This document shows positions 33,396-36,089 of a stretch of 36,089 nt of DNA, in pieces. The translations under genes and the position numbers were made by a program. Under the pieces are notes generated by a model that was given only the letters and a program-made list of their open reading frames with translations, ran no database searches and was not told the origin of the DNA. The stretch spans positions 1 through 36,089 of the forward strand of contig JAJTWZ010000044.1 of assembly GCA_021463145.1 (NCBI GenBank), in the 5' to 3' direction. Origin of the DNA: Blastocatellia bacterium (GTDB taxonomy: Bacteria; Acidobacteriota; Blastocatellia; UBA7656; JADIYM01). Numbering within the stretch: the stretch's first letter is position 1; each line of letters starts with the position of its first letter.

Positions 33396-34646
33396 ATGGA
33401 TCGGGTGGTCTCTGCCTTCGGCCTGTTCGTCTTCATCGGGCTTGCTTTTGCGTTCTCCACGAATCGAAAGGCCGTCAAGTGGCGGCCGGTGATCTGGGGT
33501 GTCGGGCTTCAGTTCGTCCTTGCTGTGATCGTACTTCGCACGTCGTTCGGATTCGCTGCGTTTTCGTGGCTCGGGGATATGGTGACGACGTTTCTGAACT
33601 TCTCGGATGCGGGCGCGAAGTTCGTGTTCGGCGAGAAGTTCACGGATTACTTCTTCGCGTTCAAGGTACTGCCGACGATCATCTTCTTCTCGGCATTCAT
33701 CTCGGTGATGTATCACTTCGGCATCCTTCAGCGAGTGGTCTCGTTCGTTGCCTGGACGATGATGAGGACGATGGGCACGTCGGGCTCGGAATCGCTTTCG
33801 GCCGCGGCGAACATTTTCGTCGGTCAGACAGAGGCGCCGCTGCTCATCAAGCCGTACGTATCGTCGATGACGATGTCGGAGCTTCACGCAGTGATGACCG
33901 GCGGCTTTGCGACGATCGCGGGCGGCGTCATGGCCGCCTACATCTCGTTCGGTGTGTCCGCACAGCACCTGATTGCGGCGTCGGTGATGTCGGCTCCGGC
34001 TGCGCTCGCGATCTCGAAACTGCTCTATCCGGAGTCCGAAGAGTCGGTCACGGCTGGCGTCGTTTCGATCGAGGTGCCTTCGGAGACTGGAAACGCCATC
34101 GAAGCGGCGGCGAACGGAGCTATCGACGGTATGAAGCTCGTCCTGAACGTAGCCGCGATGATGATTGCGTTTCTGGCGCTTCTCGCATTGTTCAATGCGG
34201 TGCTGGGCTGGGCTGGAGGTCTGGTGGGTCTGCCGCAGCTGTCGCTCGAATGGATCTTCTCGTACCTGCTTTCGCCTGTGGCCTGGTTGATGGGTGTCCC
34301 GTGGAATGAATGCGGTACGGTCGGAGTGTTGCTCGGCAAAAAGACGGCCTTGAATGAATTCATCGCATATGCCGATCTTGCTGCAATGCTTCAGGCGACG
34401 AAGTCGCTTGCCGAGAATCCGGATTTCGTTCCGGCGGCGCCCGTGATCTCCGATCGGGCGGCTAACATTGCGATCTATGCGCTGTGTGGGTTCTCGAACT
34501 TCGGCTCGATCGGTATCCAGATCGGCGGCATTGGAGGAATTGCTCCGGACCGTCGAGGCGACCTCGCGCGGATCGGGCTCCGGGCGATGATCGCCGGATC
34601 GCTTGCGTGCTTCATGACCGCGTGCATCGCCGGGGTCCTTCTCTAG
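33396..34646 (+). CDS. nupC: Concentrative nucleoside transporter (NupC/CNT family)
   Basis: A 416-residue inner-membrane symporter that imports nucleosides with H+ or Na+. The CNT hallmarks are present: GQTEAPLLIKPY, the NEFIAYADL segment and GFSNFGSIGIQIGGIGG. About ten helices are predicted from the N-terminal VVSAFGLFVFIGLAFAFS onward, ending with AGSLACFMTACIAGVLL. Length matches the family. The ATG at 33396 has AAGGAAGG about 5 nt upstream. A long in-frame extension runs back across the divergent gene and is not supported. The upstream gap is about 250 nt and holds both divergent promoters. Confidence 0.94.
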   Translation: MDRVVSAFGLFVFIGLAFAFSTNRKAVKWRPVIWGVGLQFVLAVIVLRTSFGFAAFSWLGDMVTTFLNFSDAGAKFVFGEKFTDYFFAFKVLPTIIFFSAFISVMYHFGILQRVVSFVAWTMMRTMGTSGSESLSAAANIFVGQTEAPLLIKPYVSSMTMSELHAVMTGGFATIAGGVMAAYISFGVSAQHLIAASVMSAPAALAISKLLYPESEESVTAGVVSIEVPSETGNAIEAAANGAIDGMKLVLNVAAMMIAFLALLALFNAVLGWAGGLVGLPQLSLEWIFSYLLSPVAWLMGVPWNECGTVGVLLGKKTALNEFIAYADLAAMLQATKSLAENPDFVPAAPVISDRAANIAIYALCGFSNFGSIGIQIGGIGGIAPDRRGDLARIGLRAMIAGSLACFMTACIAGVLL

Positions 34647-34914
34647 GGCGCGTCGAGGACTTGCAGCCAAAGGCAGACGCCGCCTTCTCGAGGCGCGTAT
34701 TGAAGTGCTTCTCCAGATGTGTCAGTCGATGAAGCGATCTGTACGTGCCCACTATTGGCAGGAATCGGTAGTACGCACGAATCTGGCGAAGCCCTTGAGC
34801 CGCTGGGACTGCCCTCTCATAATGCAATATCCGTTGTTGGAATAGTGAGCCACAACGCGCCACCTGGTTGTGGCAGGCCAATGGCGGCCGGAATGAATCT
34901 CTCGTTATTGTAAT
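34647..34914. other. Non-coding interval with a hairpin, between nupC and the recombinase remnant
   Basis: No gene is recognised in this 268-nt stretch. A perfect 8-bp inverted repeat, GCCACAAC (34849-34856) and GTTGTGGC (34867-34874), has a 10-nt loop. It has no T-run. It may be a structural or recombination-related site of the lost element; no tRNA is present to mark a classic integration site. Confidence 0.45.
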
Positions 34915-35085
34915 TTGAGGAGTGGGATTGAGATTGGAGGGACGAAGATCGAAAAGCGTACTTATCTGACGGAGGAGGAGATCCGAAGACTCCTCGACGC
35001 CGCGAAACAGAGCAAGTACGGAACACGCGACCATCTGATGATCCTGATGGCCTTCCGCCATGCGTTTCGCGTCTCCGAACTCTTA
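34915..35085 (+). pseudogene. Truncated tyrosine recombinase / integrase
   Basis: About 57 residues of a tyrosine-recombinase catalytic domain remain: YLTEEEIRRLLDAAKQSKYG then RDHLMILMAFRHAFRVSEL, where R52 corresponds to the first catalytic arginine of XerC/D- and FimB-like enzymes. The frame is then interrupted at 35086 by a Tn3-type terminal repeat; the remaining residues read from there belong to the transposon. The rest of the recombinase (second Arg, His, Tyr) is missing from the window. The start may be TTG 34915. It must be non-functional as it stands. The other half, if it survives, should lie past the transposon's far end. Confidence 0.75.
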
Positions 35086-35123
35086 GGGGTATGGCAACGA
35101 GTCCTTCGTAAAACAGCCATTTC
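35086..35123 (+). repeat. Putative terminal inverted repeat of a Tn3-family transposon
   Basis: The sequence begins GGGGTATGGCAACGAG at 35086, and Tn3-family ends usually start GGGG. It lies just outside the transposase stop codon, as expected for the tnpA end, and marks where the recombinase reading breaks off. The full repeat length (about 38 bp in the family) and the 5-bp target duplication cannot be confirmed without the other end. Confidence 0.6.
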
Positions 35124-36089
35124 AACTTGAGCGGCTCGGCCACAGGCCCATTTGCAACCGTTTCGGGGCCGTCCGATCTGGTTTTCTGGCCCGAATCGTG
35201 TCCGCGGGGGCCTCGCAGTCCGGTGCCGTCGACGTGCGATCGAGGTTCAGGCTGTACCGGCCGAAGCGATTGATGTGCTGGGTCAGGTACGGGCTGATGA
35301 GCGCGAGCGTTTCCTGATCTGGCGCACGACCCTGCGTCTGGAGGTCCGCCAGAAGCTCGGTAAGCGCCTTGACGTTGTAGAAGATCACACAATTCGCGAC
35401 CAGGTGGTTGTACTTGATGATCTTCCGCTGCTCGTCCCGGTTGTTCTCCGCGATCGTTCCGTCGTTTCCGAAGGCCAGCCACTTCGTGAACCCGTTGAAG
35501 GCCTCGCTCTTGTTCGTCGCTGCCTGAATGGTGGCTCGAAGACTTTCTTCACCGAGGTACTCGAGCAGGAATCCCGTCCGGACGGCTCGTCCGAGCTCGC
35601 GAAATGCCTGGTACAGCCGATTCTTCCGACTGTAGGTGCCAAGCTTTCGCAGGAGCGTCGATGCGGTGATGCGTCCCGCCTTGATCGAAAGCGCCACGCG
35701 CAGCATGTCCGGCAGATGCGTTTCGATCAGTTTCCAGTTCACCGTGTCGGAAAAGAGCCCGTCGATGTGTTCGTACTCGACGGTCTTGTCTGGCCGGAAG
35801 AAGATGAGGTCCTTCCAGTTCCGGATCCGCGGCATCAGGCGAATGCCGAGAGGGTAGGCGAGGCCGTTGACCGGAGTGGACTGGGCCTGTGTATGGCCTT
35901 GCACCACGTCCGGCTGGATGTCCGACTTGTTGTTGAGCCGGCCGTCGATGATGTAGATCGCCTCCCAGACGCCGCACGGGATGAAATGACAGAAGAGCGC
36001 CACGTACGTGTCCGAGACGTGGTAGTAGCCGATCCCGCCGTAGCCTCCGTAGCGGATGTGGTACTCCGAGAGAAGATTCTGTTCGTAGA
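35122..36089 (-). CDS. tnpA: Tn3-family transposase TnpA, C-terminal part, runs off the window
   Basis: About 321 residues of the C-terminal half of a large (about 1000-residue) DDE transposase that makes cointegrates by replicative transposition. Diagnostic segments are EYHIRYGGYGGIGYYH and SDTYVALFCHFIPCGVWEA near the window edge, DGRLNNKSDIQPD, RIRNWKDLIFFRP, ATNKSEAFNGFTKWLAFG (the Glu is presumably the third DDE acid) and IIKYNHLVANCVIFYN. The frame is open from base 36089 to a TGA at 35122-35124. The stop is about 36 nt from the transposon end. No frameshift is seen in the visible part. Confidence 0.92.
   Translation of the reverse strand, partial: YEQNLLSEYHIRYGGYGGIGYYHVSDTYVALFCHFIPCGVWEAIYIIDGRLNNKSDIQPDVVQGHTQAQSTPVNGLAYPLGIRLMPRIRNWKDLIFFRPDKTVEYEHIDGLFSDTVNWKLIETHLPDMLRVALSIKAGRITASTLLRKLGTYSRKNRLYQAFRELGRAVRTGFLLEYLGEESLRATIQAATNKSEAFNGFTKWLAFGNDGTIAENNRDEQRKIIKYNHLVANCVIFYNVKALTELLADLQTQGRAPDQETLALISPYLTQHINRFGRYSLNLDRTSTAPDCEAPADTIRARKPDRTAPKRLQMGLWPSRSS

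Larger units (their letters stand above)
35086..36089 (-). mobile_element. Tn3-family transposon, partial (one end)
   Basis: One terminal repeat and the 3' part of a Tn3-type transposase are inside the window; the rest lies beyond base 36089. The element is inserted in the tyrosine recombinase gene, so it is the younger of two nested mobile pieces. Resolvase and cargo genes are not visible. Confidence 0.7.

Noticed and set aside
34612-35061. Minus-strand frame (149 codons) across the gap right of nupC
   Set aside because: Some stretches look protein-like (RAYYRFLPIVGTYRSLHRL), but it overlaps nupC and the recombinase remnant and I recognise no family.
1-36089. CRISPR arrays, tRNA and rRNA genes
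   Set aside because: No regularly spaced identical repeats and no cloverleaf or rRNA core sequence was found by reading; a tRNAscan/Infernal run would be decisive.

Overview
The window is GC-rich bacterial chromosome, gene-dense on both strands, with long antisense shadow frames typical of high-GC DNA. The mix suggests a Gram-negative, Acidobacteriota-like soil or water bacterium: an outer-membrane beta-barrel protein, a YbhGFSR-type exporter, a TesA/YbbA/YbbP block, FHA/zinc-ribbon signalling, and a small coiled-coil protein starting MARGWDSK. The taxonomic guess is an inference from gene content; no rRNA or marker gene is present. I saw no tRNA, rRNA or CRISPR array.

Layout. 1-580 is a non-coding, repeat-rich strip (hairpins, a hexamer repeat, a diverged direct repeat). 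582-1689 (-) holds DUF427 and LOG-family genes. 2093-3317 (-) holds a small outer-membrane protein and a small membrane protein. 3380-8767 (-) is a tightly overlapped exporter operon: HlyD adaptor, double ATPase and two ABC-2 permeases. 9180-9858 (-) carries two small uncharacterised genes. 9927-13917 is the divergent tesA / ybbA-ybbP block. 14008-15746 (+) has an AI-2E-family permease and a zinc-ribbon/HEAT membrane protein. A short-chain dehydrogenase (-) and a 3-mercaptopyruvate-type sulfurtransferase (+) follow. 17670-20145 (+) is an overlapping MBOAT acyltransferase / SGNH pair.

20285-24364 (+) is the most unusual part: a pseudokinase/zinc-ribbon/double-FHA protein, a secreted protein, a membrane-anchored FtsK-gamma-like winged-helix protein and a DUF1287 protein. 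Then come GNAT, TrhA (hemolysin III), cupin, YhbY and YkgJ-type genes (+), then mscL and an amino-acid permease (-). 29019-31665 (+) is a second unusual pair: a macro-domain protein fused to a suppressor-of-fused-like domain, followed 13 nt later by a phospholipase-D-family enzyme with a C-terminal membrane anchor. 31735-33143 (-) groups a guanidinium-type SMR exporter, a group II truncated haemoglobin and two unknown small proteins. A nucleoside transporter (+) follows. The right edge is mobile DNA: a tyrosine recombinase cut off by the terminal repeat of a Tn3-family transposon whose transposase runs out of the window.

Regulation. Many internal genes have clear Shine-Dalgarno sequences or 4-nt overlaps. 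Several first genes instead have a -10-like hexamer only 7-8 nt before the start codon, which points to leaderless transcripts. The clearest case has a perfect TTGACA, 17-nt spacer, TCTGAT, then 7 nt to the ATG of the amino-acid permease.
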